A stretch of 64,000 bases of DNA from Noviherbaspirillum sp. UKPF54 (GTDB taxonomy: Bacteria; Pseudomonadota; Gammaproteobacteria; Burkholderiales; Burkholderiaceae_D), in contig NZ_CP040128.1 of NCBI RefSeq assembly GCF_007874125.1, forward strand, positions 2,542,001 to 2,606,000, given 5' to 3'. A program made the translations under genes and the position numbers. Under the pieces are notes generated by a model. That model was not told the origin of the DNA. It saw nothing but the letters and a program-made list of their open reading frames with translations, and did not search any database. The stretch's first letter is position 1, and every line of letters starts with the position of its first letter. This document shows, one piece after another, positions 28,809 to 38,700 of this stretch.

Positions 28809-28881
28809 GATGCCCTCCTCGTGGTGTGAAAGCAGGCCGCCCGCGATACCGCTTTGCCAAGGCGCTAAATCTGCTCTAAGG

Positions 28882-28926
28882 TGCCAACTTTGGCAGCAAA
28901 GCTGATCAGAATATTATTCTAGAATA
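28882..28926. promoter_or_regulatory. TetR operator region: two palindromes with overlapping divergent promoters
   Basis: Palindrome 1 is TGCCAA-CT-TTGGCA (28882-28895). Palindrome 2 is the perfect 12-mer TATTCTAGAATA (28915-28926). The plus-strand promoter is TTGGCA (28890-28895) N16 TATTAT (28912-28917); the minus-strand promoter is TTGACT (28939-28934) N17 TAATAT (28916-28911). Palindrome 2 overlaps the plus -10 and lies in the minus spacer, so one bound dimer would block both directions. A further ATTCTAG half-site follows at 28929-28935. Confidence 0.7.
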
Positions 28927-28953
28927 TAATTCTAGTCAAACGACCATTTCGCC

Positions 28954-29538
28954 ATGACAGTCATCAAGAAAAGCAGGAAGCAGGAAATCCTCGATGCGGC
29001 GCTCGCCTGCTTCAACGAAAACGGCATCGAGGCGACCACCATCGACATGATCCGGGAGCGCTCGCAGGCCAGCGTGGGCAGCATGTACCATCATTTCGGC
29101 AGCAAGGAGAGCATCGCCGCCACCCTGTATGCGGAGGCGCTCGCGGAACACAACACGTACCAGCAATCGCTATTGGACAAGGCCGGCAGCGCGGAGGAAG
29201 GCGTCAAGGCGCTGGTCTATGCCTACAGCGACTGGATATCGGCCAATCCGGACAAGGCGCGCTTCGTGCTGTACAGCCGCGGCGCGCTGGTGAAAAGCAA
29301 TATGGCGCAAGAACTGGAAAGCCAGACCAAGGCGAAGCTGGCCGAAGTGCGGCGCTGGTTCCAGCCGTACCTGGAAAACGGGCAGCTGAAAAAGCTGCCG
29401 TCCGAATGCTTTTCGTCGCTGATCATCGGCCCGGCGCACGACTATGCCCGCCTGTGGCTGTCGGGCCGCGCCAGGACCGACATCAAGGCGTACCGGGAGA
29501 TTTTCGCGCAAGCCGCATGGAGCGCGGTCAAGCCATGA
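28954..29538 (+). CDS. TetR/AcrR-family transcription regulator
   Basis: 194 residues. The N-terminal helix-turn-helix is KQEILDAALACFNENGIEATTIDMIRERSQASVGSMYHHFGSKESIAATLY (in parts: LDAALACFNENGIEATT, VGSMYHHFGSKESIA, residues about 8-55), a standard TetR start. The rest is the all-alpha ligand domain, with YAYSDWISANPDKARFVLYS. It should be a homodimeric repressor of its own gene and of the divergent hotdog-DUF1330-hydrolase unit, since palindromes overlap both promoters. The effector is unknown; the hotdog and hydrolase genes hint at an acyl or ester compound. The following gene starts within its stop codon (ATGA). Confidence 0.93.
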   Translation: MTVIKKSRKQEILDAALACFNENGIEATTIDMIRERSQASVGSMYHHFGSKESIAATLYAEALAEHNTYQQSLLDKAGSAEEGVKALVYAYSDWISANPDKARFVLYSRGALVKSNMAQELESQTKAKLAEVRRWFQPYLENGQLKKLPSECFSSLIIGPAHDYARLWLSGRARTDIKAYREIFAQAAWSAVKP

Positions 29539-30050
29539 CGCGCAAGCGCAGTTTCGATCCCGTGGTCGACGAGAACACCCGCCTTCTGATCCTCGGCAGC
29601 CTGCCGGGCGAAGTGTCGCTGATGCAGAGCCAATACTACGCGAATCCGAAAAACCGGTTCTGGCAACTGGTGTCGCCCCTCGTCGGAACCGATTTATCGG
29701 CATTGCCCTATCCGGACCGGCTGCCGATCCTGCTGGCGAACGGAATCGGCCTGTGGGATGTCGTCGCCGAAGCGCATCGGGAAGGCAGCCTCGACAGCAA
29801 GATCCGCGATCATGCGCACAACGACCTGGTCGGGCTGATAGCCGGCCTGCCGCGGCTGGCGGCCATCGCATTCAACGGAGGAACGGCGGCGCGCCTCGGG
29901 TTAAAGGCGCTTGCAGACCGCGCCAACCGGTACCGGATCGTCAGGCTGCCGTCGAGCAGCCCGGCCTATACCCTGGCATATGCGGATAAACTACGCGCCT
30001 GGGAAGACTTAAAACAATACCTGCGCACAGACGCGGCGCATCCGCAGTGA
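29535..30050 (+). CDS. DNA-deoxyinosine glycosylase (uracil-DNA glycosylase superfamily, family 6)
   Basis: 171 residues from ATG 29535, which overlaps the stop of the TetR gene by four bases. RLLILGSLPGEVSLMQSQYYANPKNRFWQLVSPL (in parts: LLILGSLPGEVSLMQSQYY, ANPKNRFWQL) is the motif of the hypoxanthine-DNA glycosylases, and the C-terminal motif is RLPSSSPAYTLAYADKL, equivalent to the MPSSS/HPSP DNA-intercalation loop. The enzyme excises deaminated adenine (hypoxanthine) and some related lesions from DNA in base-excision repair. The coupling with the TetR gene is probably positional, not functional. Confidence 0.88.
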   Translation: MTRKRSFDPVVDENTRLLILGSLPGEVSLMQSQYYANPKNRFWQLVSPLVGTDLSALPYPDRLPILLANGIGLWDVVAEAHREGSLDSKIRDHAHNDLVGLIAGLPRLAAIAFNGGTAARLGLKALADRANRYRIVRLPSSSPAYTLAYADKLRAWEDLKQYLRTDAAHPQ

Positions 30051-30104
30051 ATCATGTGCGGGAGGCGGGAGACGAGCCGCTTTCCATCGAAACCTGGACA
30101 AAGT

Positions 30105-30788
30105 ATGGCAACCACAGTTGCAGTCATCGAAGACAATCCGGAATTTCTGGCGCGCTTTTGCGAAATCATCCGCTCCGATGCGGAATTTGAACTGGCGGGC
30201 TGCGCCGCCAATGGGGCCGAAGGCCTGACGCTGATCGAGCACCACCGCGCCGATGTCTACCTGATCGATCTAGGCTTGCCGGACATGAACGGAACCGAGC
30301 TCATCAGGCATGCGCTCAAGACGCATCCCGATTGCGAAGTCATGGTGGTCACCGTGTTCGGCGACGATGCCCATGTCCTGGCCAGCATCGAGGCCGGGGC
30401 TACCGGTTACGTGCTGAAAGACGGCTCGCCGGCCGAAATCACCGATTGCATCCGCGAATTGCGCGCCGGCGGCGCGCCGATCAGCCCGCTCATCGCCAGG
30501 AAAATCCTGCAACGGTTTCAACGCAAAAATGCCGGCGCCGCGCACAGCGCACCTCCGGCGCCACCGCGCGCGCATCCGGCCGATGGCGACACGGCCATGA
30601 CGGAGCGCGAGCTCGCCGTCCTGCGGGCGCTTGCCAAGGGAATGAGCCTGCGCGAAATCGGGGAGTCGCACTTCATTTCCGCCCACACGGTGGCCGGCCA
30701 TGTCAAAAACATCTATCGCAAGCTGGCGGTGCATTCACGGGGAGAGGCGGTCTATGAAGCGAGCAAGCTGGGCCTTATTCAACTGTAG
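30105..30788 (+). CDS. LuxR-family (NarL-type) response regulator
   Basis: 227 residues from ATG 30105 (MATTVAVIEDNPEFLARF). The receiver domain has the acidic pair Glu9-Asp10, phospho-acceptor Asp55 in VYLIDLGLPDMNG, Thr in VVTVFGDDAH and Lys in GYVLKDGSP. After a Pro/Ala-rich linker (about residues 142-165) the HTH is MTERELAVLRALAKGMSLREIGE ... SAHTVAGHVKNIYRKLAVHSR, a LuxR-type DNA-binding domain. The gene overlaps the downstream sensor kinase gene by 35 bases, so the pair is a translationally coupled two-component system. The target genes are not visible here. An upstream in-frame start at 30054 adds 17 unconserved residues and was rejected. Confidence 0.95.
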   Translation: MATTVAVIEDNPEFLARFCEIIRSDAEFELAGCAANGAEGLTLIEHHRADVYLIDLGLPDMNGTELIRHALKTHPDCEVMVVTVFGDDAHVLASIEAGATGYVLKDGSPAEITDCIRELRAGGAPISPLIARKILQRFQRKNAGAAHSAPPAPPRAHPADGDTAMTERELAVLRALAKGMSLREIGESHFISAHTVAGHVKNIYRKLAVHSRGEAVYEASKLGLIQL

Positions 30789-32694
30789 CGGCGTCCGGCT
30801 CGCCTTCGCATTTCTCCTGCTGGTCCTGGCCGATCTGCATTCCGGCGGCGCCCTGGCAGCCGACCGCCAGGAGACGATCCGCGTCCGGCAAGCCCGGTTC
30901 ATCGTCTCGGATGCCGCCACCCTCCCGCCCGAAGACGCCGGCTGGCAGACGGCGGCGCTGCCCCATCGCGTGCCGAAGCCGGCCGACCGCGAGCTGGTCG
31001 GCTACTGGTACAAGGCGGACTTCACGCCCGCCGACGCCACGCAACCGCTCTGGCTGTACTTCCCCAAGCTGCGCAGCGGCGGCGCCATATATGTCAACGG
31101 CGTCCAGGTCGGCGCCATCCGCGGCGCCGACGCGGCCTATCAGGTGCGCTGGTTCCGTCCGCACCTGTTCTTCCTGCCGCCGTTGTCGCTGCGCGAAGGG
31201 AACAACGAAATCGCGGTGCGCTTCGCCATTCGCGAGCCGCTGACCAGCTTCGGCGAGTTCGAGATCGGCCCGCAGCAGCCCCTGCGCGAATCGTACGACC
31301 TGAGCCTGTTCTGGGAAAACACGAGCACCGAAATCTCGGCCATCATCTGCCTGCTGTCGGGCGCCTTCATCCTCGTGTTCTGGCTGCGCCGGCCGCAGGA
31401 AGTGCTTTACGGGCTGTTTGGCGTATGCGTGCTGTTCTGGGGGTTGCGCACTTTCATCTTTCGCCTGCCCGTGGTGCCGATGGAATACTGGGTGCTGTGG
31501 CGCTTCTTCTATTACCTGACGACGTCCGGCTTCATCGTCTGCATCACCCTCTTCCTGCTGAAATACAGCCGCGCCGAAAATCGGCGCCTCACCCGTTTCC
31601 TGCTGGCGTACTGGCTCGGCGGATCGGCCGTTTTCCTGGTGGTCGGCACCCCCATCAGGATGTTGATGGACACGTACTGGACCGCGGGCTTCCTGCCCTT
31701 TACGACCTACGCGATCGCGCGGCTGGCGGTCTTCACCGCCCGCCGGCCGACGCCGTCCTGCGTGGCGATGGTGCTGGCGATCCTGATCGCGCTGGCGCTG
31801 GCGCTGCACGATTTCGCAGTGCAGCACGGATGGTTCCGCTTGCAGGAGTACTACATGCTGCACCTGGGCATTCCGGCCTTCTTGCTGGTGATGGCATGCG
31901 TCCTGATGGAGCGCTTCATTGCCTCGCTAAAGCAGGCCGAATCGGTCCAGGAACAACTGGCCCGGCGCGTGGCTGAAAGGGAAACGGAACTGGCCGCCAG
32001 CTACGAACAGCTGCGCCAGCTGGAGCGCGACCATGCGGCTGCCGAGGAAAGACAGCGCATTATGCAAGACATGCACGACGGCGTCGGATCGCAATTGCTG
32101 ACCACGCTGGTCATGGCACAGCGCGGCGCGGCGACGCAAGGCGACATGGTCGCGCTGCTGCAGGAATGCCTCGACGACATGCGTCTGGCGATCGACTCGC
32201 TGTCGCCGGACGATCCCGATCTGTTGCCGGCACTCGGGAACCTGCGGTTCCGGATGGAGGCCAGATTCAAGGCGCTCGGGCTGGACCTGGCATGGCGCAG
32301 CCGCGATTTGCCGGACACGTTCGAGGTCGCGCCCCACGCCGGGCTGCAGATCCTGCGCATCGTGCAGGAAGCGCTCACCAACGTGCTCAAGCATGCGAAG
32401 GCCAGGAATGTCGAAGTCGCGCTCGATTTCTCGGGCGGGGCGCTGCGCATTCGCATCGCCGACGACGGCGTCGGCTTTGCCGCTTGCGAAGGGCATTCCG
32501 GGCGCGGCTTGAAAAACATGCGCTCTCGCGCGCAAAAAATCGGGGCGGCATTCGACATCACGCACCTGTCGCCGGGAACGGCCATCTGCCTTGATCTTCC
32601 CGCGCATGCGCTCCGTGCCAGCATTGCCAAAATAGCAGCATACGATCCAATGTCCGAGGAAAAATTAGCCATTGGGAACAACATGATTCGGTAA
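30754..32694 (+). CDS. Sensor histidine kinase with 7TM (DISM-like) sensor and HisKA_3 domain
   Basis: 646 residues from ATG 30754, with GGGGAGAGG upstream. After a signal peptide (about 1-34) comes a periplasmic domain of about 155 residues with WLYFPKLRSGGAIYVNGVQVG and NNEIAVRFAIREP, resembling the carbohydrate-binding-like 7TMR-DISM sensor. From about residue 192 there are seven hydrophobic helices (AIICLLSGAFILVFWL, VLYGLFGVCVLFWGL and so on), then a coiled coil and HisKA_3 with the phospho-accepting His441 in RQRIMQDMHDGVGSQLLTTL; the HATPase shows IVQEALTNVLKHAKARN and RIADDGVGF. It phosphorylates the LuxR-type regulator encoded just upstream. The ligand is not known. Confidence 0.92.
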   Translation: MKRASWALFNCSGVRLAFAFLLLVLADLHSGGALAADRQETIRVRQARFIVSDAATLPPEDAGWQTAALPHRVPKPADRELVGYWYKADFTPADATQPLWLYFPKLRSGGAIYVNGVQVGAIRGADAAYQVRWFRPHLFFLPPLSLREGNNEIAVRFAIREPLTSFGEFEIGPQQPLRESYDLSLFWENTSTEISAIICLLSGAFILVFWLRRPQEVLYGLFGVCVLFWGLRTFIFRLPVVPMEYWVLWRFFYYLTTSGFIVCITLFLLKYSRAENRRLTRFLLAYWLGGSAVFLVVGTPIRMLMDTYWTAGFLPFTTYAIARLAVFTARRPTPSCVAMVLAILIALALALHDFAVQHGWFRLQEYYMLHLGIPAFLLVMACVLMERFIASLKQAESVQEQLARRVAERETELAASYEQLRQLERDHAAAEERQRIMQDMHDGVGSQLLTTLVMAQRGAATQGDMVALLQECLDDMRLAIDSLSPDDPDLLPALGNLRFRMEARFKALGLDLAWRSRDLPDTFEVAPHAGLQILRIVQEALTNVLKHAKARNVEVALDFSGGALRIRIADDGVGFAACEGHSGRGLKNMRSRAQKIGAAFDITHLSPGTAICLDLPAHALRASIAKIAAYDPMSEEKLAIGNNMIR

Positions 32695-32729
32695 AATTGC
32701 CGCACTACTGCGACCGACTCTTCCGTTCC

Positions 32730-33563
32730 ATGCTCATCAAACGCAAATCCATCGAAGCGCAAGCCAACCGCAAAGCCGGCCCCGGCAAGCAAACCAGCGC
32801 GGCCGCTCCCAAGCCGCCGCGCAAGCCCAGATACGCGCCGGTCACGCTGTCCGAGGAAAACGGCGTGCGCTTTTTGCACTTCGGCACCGAGTGGATCCAG
32901 GGCGCGATGCGCATCCGCAAGCCCGACTGGATCGAGCTGGAATACGCGCAGCAAATGATGAGCTGGATGCTGTTCAACGACCAGCCGCGCCACATCGCGC
33001 AGCTCGGGCTGGGCACCGGCGCGCTGACCAAGTTTTGCTATCGCAAGTTCGAGCAGGCGCGCGTGACGGCGGTCGAATTGAACCCCTCCGTCATCGCAAT
33101 CTGCCGCAGCATGTTCAAGCTGCCGCCGGAAGACGACCGCTTGTCGGTACTGGAAATGGACGCGATGGACTTCGTCACCGACAGCGCGCGCCACGGCACC
33201 ATCGACGCGCTGCAAGTCGACCTGTACGACGCCACCGCGCGCGGCCCGGTGCTCGACACGCCGGAATTCTACGAAGCCTGCGCCGCCTGCCTGTCCGAGC
33301 AAGGCATCATGACGGTCAACCTGTTCGGCGACCATCCGAGCTACGCCAAGAACCTGAAGGCGATGCGCTACGCCTTCCGGCAGGTGCTGTGCCTGCCCGA
33401 AGTCCACCAGGGCAACGTGATCGCGATCGCCGCCAGGGAAGCGCTCCCGCTCGACTTCCAGTTACTGTACGAACGCGCCGCCGAGATCGCCGAAACCACC
33501 AAGCTGCCGGCCAAGTCCTGGGTCAATGGCCTGAAAGCCTGGCACCTGGGACAATCGTCATGA
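32730..33563 (+). CDS. Spermidine synthase-like (polyamine aminopropyltransferase-fold) protein
   Basis: 277 residues from ATG 32730 (MLIKRKSIEAQANRKAG). A basic, unconserved N-terminus of about 45 residues is followed by the methyltransferase/spermidine-synthase fold: HIAQLGLGTGALTKFCYRKF (SAM-type glycine motif), VTAVELNPSVIAICR, LSVLEMDAMDFV and IDALQVDLYDATARGP. The usual spermidine synthase HP-D-D catalytic pattern DxYD is partly kept as VDLYDA. I would call it a spermidine synthase family protein whose activity is unproven. It lies 35 bases after the kinase gene and overlaps the GspE-like gene by four bases (ATGA). Confidence 0.85.
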   Translation: MLIKRKSIEAQANRKAGPGKQTSAAAPKPPRKPRYAPVTLSEENGVRFLHFGTEWIQGAMRIRKPDWIELEYAQQMMSWMLFNDQPRHIAQLGLGTGALTKFCYRKFEQARVTAVELNPSVIAICRSMFKLPPEDDRLSVLEMDAMDFVTDSARHGTIDALQVDLYDATARGPVLDTPEFYEACAACLSEQGIMTVNLFGDHPSYAKNLKAMRYAFRQVLCLPEVHQGNVIAIAAREALPLDFQLLYERAAEIAETTKLPAKSWVNGLKAWHLGQSS

Positions 33564-35341
33564 AAAAAGCCGCCTCCAGACCGCTCGACCTGCAGCAGAT
33601 CTTTACCTGGCTGATGGCCGACGGCGTGATCGACAAGGCCAACGTCAAGGCGGCTTACAACCAGGCGCAGGCGCTGCTCAAGAACGCCGGCATCGCCACC
33701 CACCCGCTGACCGCCGTCGCCCAGTGCAAGCTGCAGTCGGCCCTGGCGCCGCACAAGCCGCTGACGCTCGACTGGCTGTCGGAATGGGTGGCCGCCAAGG
33801 CGCACATGCCGTTCTTCCGCATCGATCCGCTCAAGATCGACTTCACCCGCGTCGCAGACGTGATGTCGGCCACCTATGCGGCGCGCTTCAACATCCTGCC
33901 GGTGGAACTGACGCCGACCGAAGTCGTGGTCGCCACCGCCGAGCCCTTCATCACCGAATGGGAAGCGGAAATCGCCAAGATCACGCGCCGCAGCGTCAAG
34001 CTGGTCATGGCCAACCCGCTCGACATCGCGCAGTACACCTCGCAATTCTTCACGCTGGCCAAGTCGATCAAGGGCGCCAACAAGTCGGGGAGCCACGACC
34101 TGTCCCTGCGCAACAACTTCGAGCAGCTGGTGGAACTGGGCAAGAGCGACAAACAGCTCGACGCCAACGATCAGCACATCATCAACATCGTCGACTGGCT
34201 GTGGCAGTACGCGTTCGAGCAGCGCGCTTCCGACATCCACCTGGAACCGAAGCGCGAGCTCGGCCTGATCCGCTTCCGCATCGATGGCATCCTGCACCAG
34301 GTGTACCAGGTGCCCGCCACCGTCATGATCGCGATGACCGCGCGCATCAAGCTCTTGGGCCGCATGGACGTGATCGAGCGGCGCCGCCCGCAGGACGGCC
34401 GCATCAAGACCCGCACCGCTGGCGGCCAGGAAATCGAGCTGCGCCTGTCGACGCTGCCCACCGCCTTCGGCGAAAAGCTGGTGATGCGCATTTTCGACCC
34501 GGACGTGGTGGTCAAGACCTTGCCGGAGCTGGGCTTTCCGCCCGACGACGCCCGGCGCTGGGACGATCTCACGTCGCGCCCGCACGGCATCATCCTGGTC
34601 ACCGGCCCCACCGGTTCGGGCAAGACCACCACGCTGTACACCACCCTGAAGGCGCTTGCGACACCGGAAGTCAATGTCTGCACGGTCGAAGACCCGATCG
34701 AAATGGTGGAAGCCTCGTTCAACCAGATGCAGGTCCAGCACGGCATCGACCTGTCGTTCGCCGACGGCGTGCGCGCGCTGATGCGGCAAGACCCGGACAT
34801 CATCATGGTCGGCGAAATCCGCGACCTGGAAACCGCCGAGATGGCGATCCAGGCGGCCCTGACCGGCCACCTCGTGTTTTCCACCCTGCACACCAACGAC
34901 GCGCCGTCGGCGGTGATGCGCCTGCTCGAACTCGGCGTGCCCTACTACCTGCTGGAAGCCACGCTGATCGGCATCATGGCGCAGCGCCTGGTGCGCACGC
35001 TCTGTGCCGATTGCAAGAAGCCCGGCGGCGAACTGAGCGACGACGTGTGGAACAGCCTGACCGAAGGCTGGCCGATTCCGAAGCCGGCCACCGTGTACCG
35101 CCCGGTCGGCTGCCCGGAATGCCGGCACACCGGCTACCGCGGCCGCACCGGCCTGTACGAACTTTTGACCGTGTCGCAAACCTTTTCCAAGCTGATCAAG
35201 CAGGAATCCGATATCCACGCGCTGAAACGGCAAAGCACCGCCGACGGCATGAAGCCGCTGCACGTGGCCGGCGCGCTGAAAATCGAAGAAGGCGTGACGA
35301 CGTCCGATGAAGTATTGAAGGTGACCTCGGCACTGACGTAA
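33560..35341 (+). CDS. GspE/PulE-family type II secretion/type IV pilus-like ATPase
   Basis: 593 residues from ATG 33560 (MKKAASRPLDLQQIFTWLM), which overlaps the previous stop. N-terminal part: MshEN/T2SSE-N-like, residues about 5-190. The ATPase core carries Walker A VTGPTGSGKTTTLYTTL (near residue 350), Asp boxes EDPIEMVEASFNQMQV and HGIDLSFADGVRALMRQDPDIIMVGEIRD, and the His box GHLVFSTLHTNDAPSAVMRL. A four-Cys metal site CADC...CPEC sits at 490-530, in the usual place for GspE/PilB. No other secretion or pilus genes are nearby, so its partner machine is elsewhere or unknown. The coupling to the spermidine-synthase-like gene is a recurrent arrangement that I remember from Burkholderiales, not verified here. 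Confidence 0.9.
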   Translation: MKKAASRPLDLQQIFTWLMADGVIDKANVKAAYNQAQALLKNAGIATHPLTAVAQCKLQSALAPHKPLTLDWLSEWVAAKAHMPFFRIDPLKIDFTRVADVMSATYAARFNILPVELTPTEVVVATAEPFITEWEAEIAKITRRSVKLVMANPLDIAQYTSQFFTLAKSIKGANKSGSHDLSLRNNFEQLVELGKSDKQLDANDQHIINIVDWLWQYAFEQRASDIHLEPKRELGLIRFRIDGILHQVYQVPATVMIAMTARIKLLGRMDVIERRRPQDGRIKTRTAGGQEIELRLSTLPTAFGEKLVMRIFDPDVVVKTLPELGFPPDDARRWDDLTSRPHGIILVTGPTGSGKTTTLYTTLKALATPEVNVCTVEDPIEMVEASFNQMQVQHGIDLSFADGVRALMRQDPDIIMVGEIRDLETAEMAIQAALTGHLVFSTLHTNDAPSAVMRLLELGVPYYLLEATLIGIMAQRLVRTLCADCKKPGGELSDDVWNSLTEGWPIPKPATVYRPVGCPECRHTGYRGRTGLYELLTVSQTFSKLIKQESDIHALKRQSTADGMKPLHVAGALKIEEGVTTSDEVLKVTSALT

Positions 35342-35418
35342 TGCGGTGCAATTTCGCGCGCCTCGGGAAAAATTGTGATTTTTTCCGCCGACCTCTCCCA
35401 CCTTGCGCGCAAAGTTGC

Positions 35419-35424
35419 TATAAT
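35419..35424 (+). promoter_or_regulatory. -10 box of tRNA-Lys promoter
   Basis: A perfect TATAAT at 35419-35424 lies 12 bases before the tRNA. The region 17 bases upstream (about 35396-35401) shows no good -35 match, so only the -10 is called. Confidence 0.6.
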
Positions 35425-35436
35425 CACGGCCTCGTT

Positions 35437-35512
35437 GGGTCGTTAGCTCAGTTGGTAGAGCAGCGGACTCTTAATCCGTAGGTCGAGTGTTCGAGCCACT
35501 CACGACCCACCA
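35437..35512 (+). tRNA. tRNA-Lys (anticodon CTT)
   Basis: 76 bases, cloverleaf with acceptor GGGTCGT...ACGACCC (seven pairs), discriminator A and encoded CCA at 35510-35512. The D arm is GCTCAGTTGGTAGAGC. The anticodon loop CTCTTAA lies between stems GCGGA and TCCGT, giving anticodon CTT (lysine, reading AAG). The T arm has GAGTG-TTCGAGC-CACTC. It is a single gene with its own promoter and terminator, not part of a cluster. Confidence 0.96.
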
Positions 35513-35520
35513 ACGAATTC

Positions 35521-35552
35521 AAAGGGTTGCAGCGATGCAGCCCTTTTTCTTT
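35521..35552 (+). terminator. Intrinsic terminator after tRNA-Lys
   Basis: AAGGGTTGCA (35522-35531) pairs with TGCAGCCCTT (35536-35545) with one G-T wobble around a GCGA tetraloop, followed by a T-run (35546-35549). Confidence 0.85.
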
Positions 35553-35745
35553 GCTTCGCAATTCTGCGCTTGCTCAGCAAAACTCAATCGCCACGACGTC
35601 ACCATCCGGCGCAACACAGCCTGGCGAACACCCCACGGCCATCGCTTCAACCGCCCAATCCCCTCATCTAGTTAGCACAACGGCAGGACAGCGTGTTATT
35701 TTCCCGATAAGCAAGTCAGGTTTAACGTAAACGGAGAGCTTGGGG

Positions 35746-38700
35746 ATGGCCAGACAATCGATCGCGATGCGGTTGATGCTTCTCGTCGCGGTGGCGGCGA
35801 TGCCCCTGATCGGGCTTCAGCTCTACTATGCGATGGAAGAAGCCGACTCCGCGCGCGCGGCAGCGGTCGATCGCTCCCTGTGGGTGGCGCATGCTGTCCG
35901 CGGACGTATCGAAGACCATATCCATAGCGTCGACTCGCTGCTGCTCACCGTGGGCGCCACGATGCCGGTCCGGCCCAACGAGATCGACCAGGGCAATGCC
36001 AAGCTGCGGCAGATCAAGGCCGGCCTGCCCGACTACTTCGGCAGCATCTCCGTCGTCGAACCGGACGGCACGATGCTCTACTCCGCCGAAGCGAAGCCGC
36101 CGGCACCGGGCTCCGTCAACGTGAGCGACCGGCGCTACTTCAAGGAAGCGGTCGCCTCCGGCAAGCTGGCGGCCGGCGACCCGATCATATCGCGCACATC
36201 CGGCCAGCGCATCCTGGTGTTTGCGCGCTCGGTCAGGGACGACAATACCGGAGCGCTGCGCGCGGTGGTGTCGGCCTCGACCCTGCTCGAACGGTTCCAG
36301 CACATTTTCGCGCAGGAGCAACTTCCGGCTGGCTCCGTCATCACGCTGATCGACCAGAACGGCGTCGTGCTGGCGCGCTCGGTCGATCCGGAGAAATGGA
36401 TCGGCGCCAACGTCTCGGACAGCCTGGCAGTGCGCGAATCGTTCAGCCGCGGCGATGGGACGAAGGAGTCGGTGTCGCTGGATGGCGTCAAGCGCCTGTC
36501 GGCCTTCACCAAGCTGGAACGGGTGCCATGGCTGGTCTATGTCGGCATTCCGTCGGATGTCGCGCTGCAATCGGGCATGGCGCGCGTGCGCTGGCTTATC
36601 CTGCTCACCCTGACCGTATCCGCGCTGGCCGTCGGCGCCGCCAGCTGGATGGGGCGAAAGATCGCGCGCCCGCTCGAAACGCTGGCGCGCGACGCGGCCA
36701 AACTGGCCGGCGGCGATCTCTCCCACCGCTCGGCCGTAAAGGCGAGCGGCGAAGTGGGCGAACTCGCCGGCAGCTTCAATGTGATGGCCGGGGCGCTGGA
36801 GCGGCAACGCGCGCAGTTGGCCGAGAGCGAAGCGCGGGCGCGCGCCACTTTCGAACAGGCGGCGGTCGGCATCGCCCACGTGGCGCCGGATGGCCGCTTG
36901 TTGCTGGTCAACCAGCGGCTGTGCGACATCCTGGGCTATACGCGCGACGAACTGCTCGCCCGGCGCACGCAGGACATCACGCACACCGAGGATGACGAGC
37001 GCACTGCCGCGCTGGAGCGCCAGCTGATGGCCGGCGCGGGCGACCATGCCGTGCCCGACGCGCTGGAGATGCGGTACGTGCGCCGCGACGGCAGCCATAC
37101 CTGGATCAATCTCACGCTGGCGCTGGTGCGTGACGATGCCGGCGCGCCGAACTACTTTATCGCGGTGGTCGAGGATATTTCGGTACGCAAACGGAACGAA
37201 GCGCTGATCGCCGGCCAAAAGGAGGTGCTCGAAACGATGGCGCACGGCGCGCCGCTGGAAGAGACACTGGCCACACTGGTGCGCGTCATCGAGGCGCAAT
37301 CTCCCGACATGCTCTGCTCGGTGCTCCTGCTCGACGCCAAGGGCGTCCATCTGCGCCATGGCGCCGCGCCCAGCCTGCCCGCGGAATACCTGCGCGCGCT
37401 CGACGGTTCGCCGATCGGACCGTGCGCCGGCTCCTGCGGCACGGCCGCGTTCAAGGGGGAACCGGTCATCGTCGAGGACATCAGCACGGACCCGCGGTGG
37501 GATTCGTACCGTCACCTTGCCCTGCCGCACGGATTGCGCGCCTGCTGGTCGACGCCGATCTTCGATTCCGCGCACCGGGTGCTGGGCACGTTTGCCATCT
37601 ATTACCGCACCCCGGGCGGACCCAGCGCGCGGCATCTGGAGCTGATCGAGGTGGCGACCCATACTGCCGCCGTCGCCATCAGCCGCAAGCAAGACGAGCA
37701 GTCGCTGCGCAGCGAGCGCGCCTTGCTGCAGCAAGTGACGGCCAGCAGTCCGGTGGGTATCGCCGTGGTCGACAAAAACGGCCGCATCACGCTGGCCAAT
37801 CCCGCGGCCCAGCAAATACTGGGATTGACGGGAGACAAGGAAACTCAGCGCGTCTACGCCGCGCCGAAGTGGACGGCGACCTTCGCCGACGGTACCCCCT
37901 GCCCGCCGGAAGAACGGCCATTCGAGCGCGTCATGGCATCCGGCAAGCCAGTGTTTGACGCCGAGTATGCGATTGCCTGGCCGGACGGGCGCAACGTGCT
38001 GCTGTCGATCAATGCGGCGCCGCTGCGGGATGACGCGGGCGAACTGGATGGCGTCGTCGTGGTGCTTTCGGACATCACCGAACGCAAGCGCGCGGAAGCC
38101 CAGGTGCTGAAGCTCAATGCCGAACTGGAACAGCGCGTGATCGAGCGCACGGCCCAGCTCGAAGCCGCGAACAAGGAGCTGGAGTCGTTTTCTTACTCCG
38201 TATCGCATGACTTGAAGGCGCCGCTGCGTGGCATCGACGGCTACAGCCAGTTGCTGGAAGAGGATTTCCGCAACACGCTGGGCCCGGAGGGAATGGCTTT
38301 CCTGCGCAACATACGGCACGGCGCCGCGCAAATGCATCAGCTGATCGAGGACTTGCTTGCCTATTCGCGCATCGAGCGCCGCGATATCGAGCACGCCGCG
38401 CTCGACCTGCGCGCCTGTGTCGATGCCGTATTGCAGGGATGCGCGCATGTCATCGCCGAGCGGCAGATCGACGTTCATCTCGATATACCGCCAGTCATGG
38501 TGACCGCCGACCGGGATGGGCTCGCCATCGTGCTGCGCAACCTGCTGGAAAATGCGATCAAGTTCAGCCGCGAGGCGAAACCGCCCAGGATCGATATCGG
38601 AGCCCGCCGGGAAAACGGAAAGGTGACCCTGTGGGTGCGCGACAATGGCATCGGTTTCGACATGAAGTTTCATGACCGCATTTTCGAGATTTTCAGCCGC

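Noticed and set aside
35665-35730. tRNA-like stretch (CTAGTTAGCACAACGGCAGG...) between the tRNA-Lys terminator and the kinase gene
   Set aside because: It has something like a D arm and a possible anticodon hairpin, but no T arm with GTTCGA and no matching acceptor stem, so it is not a tRNA and is too weak to call a tRNA remnant.
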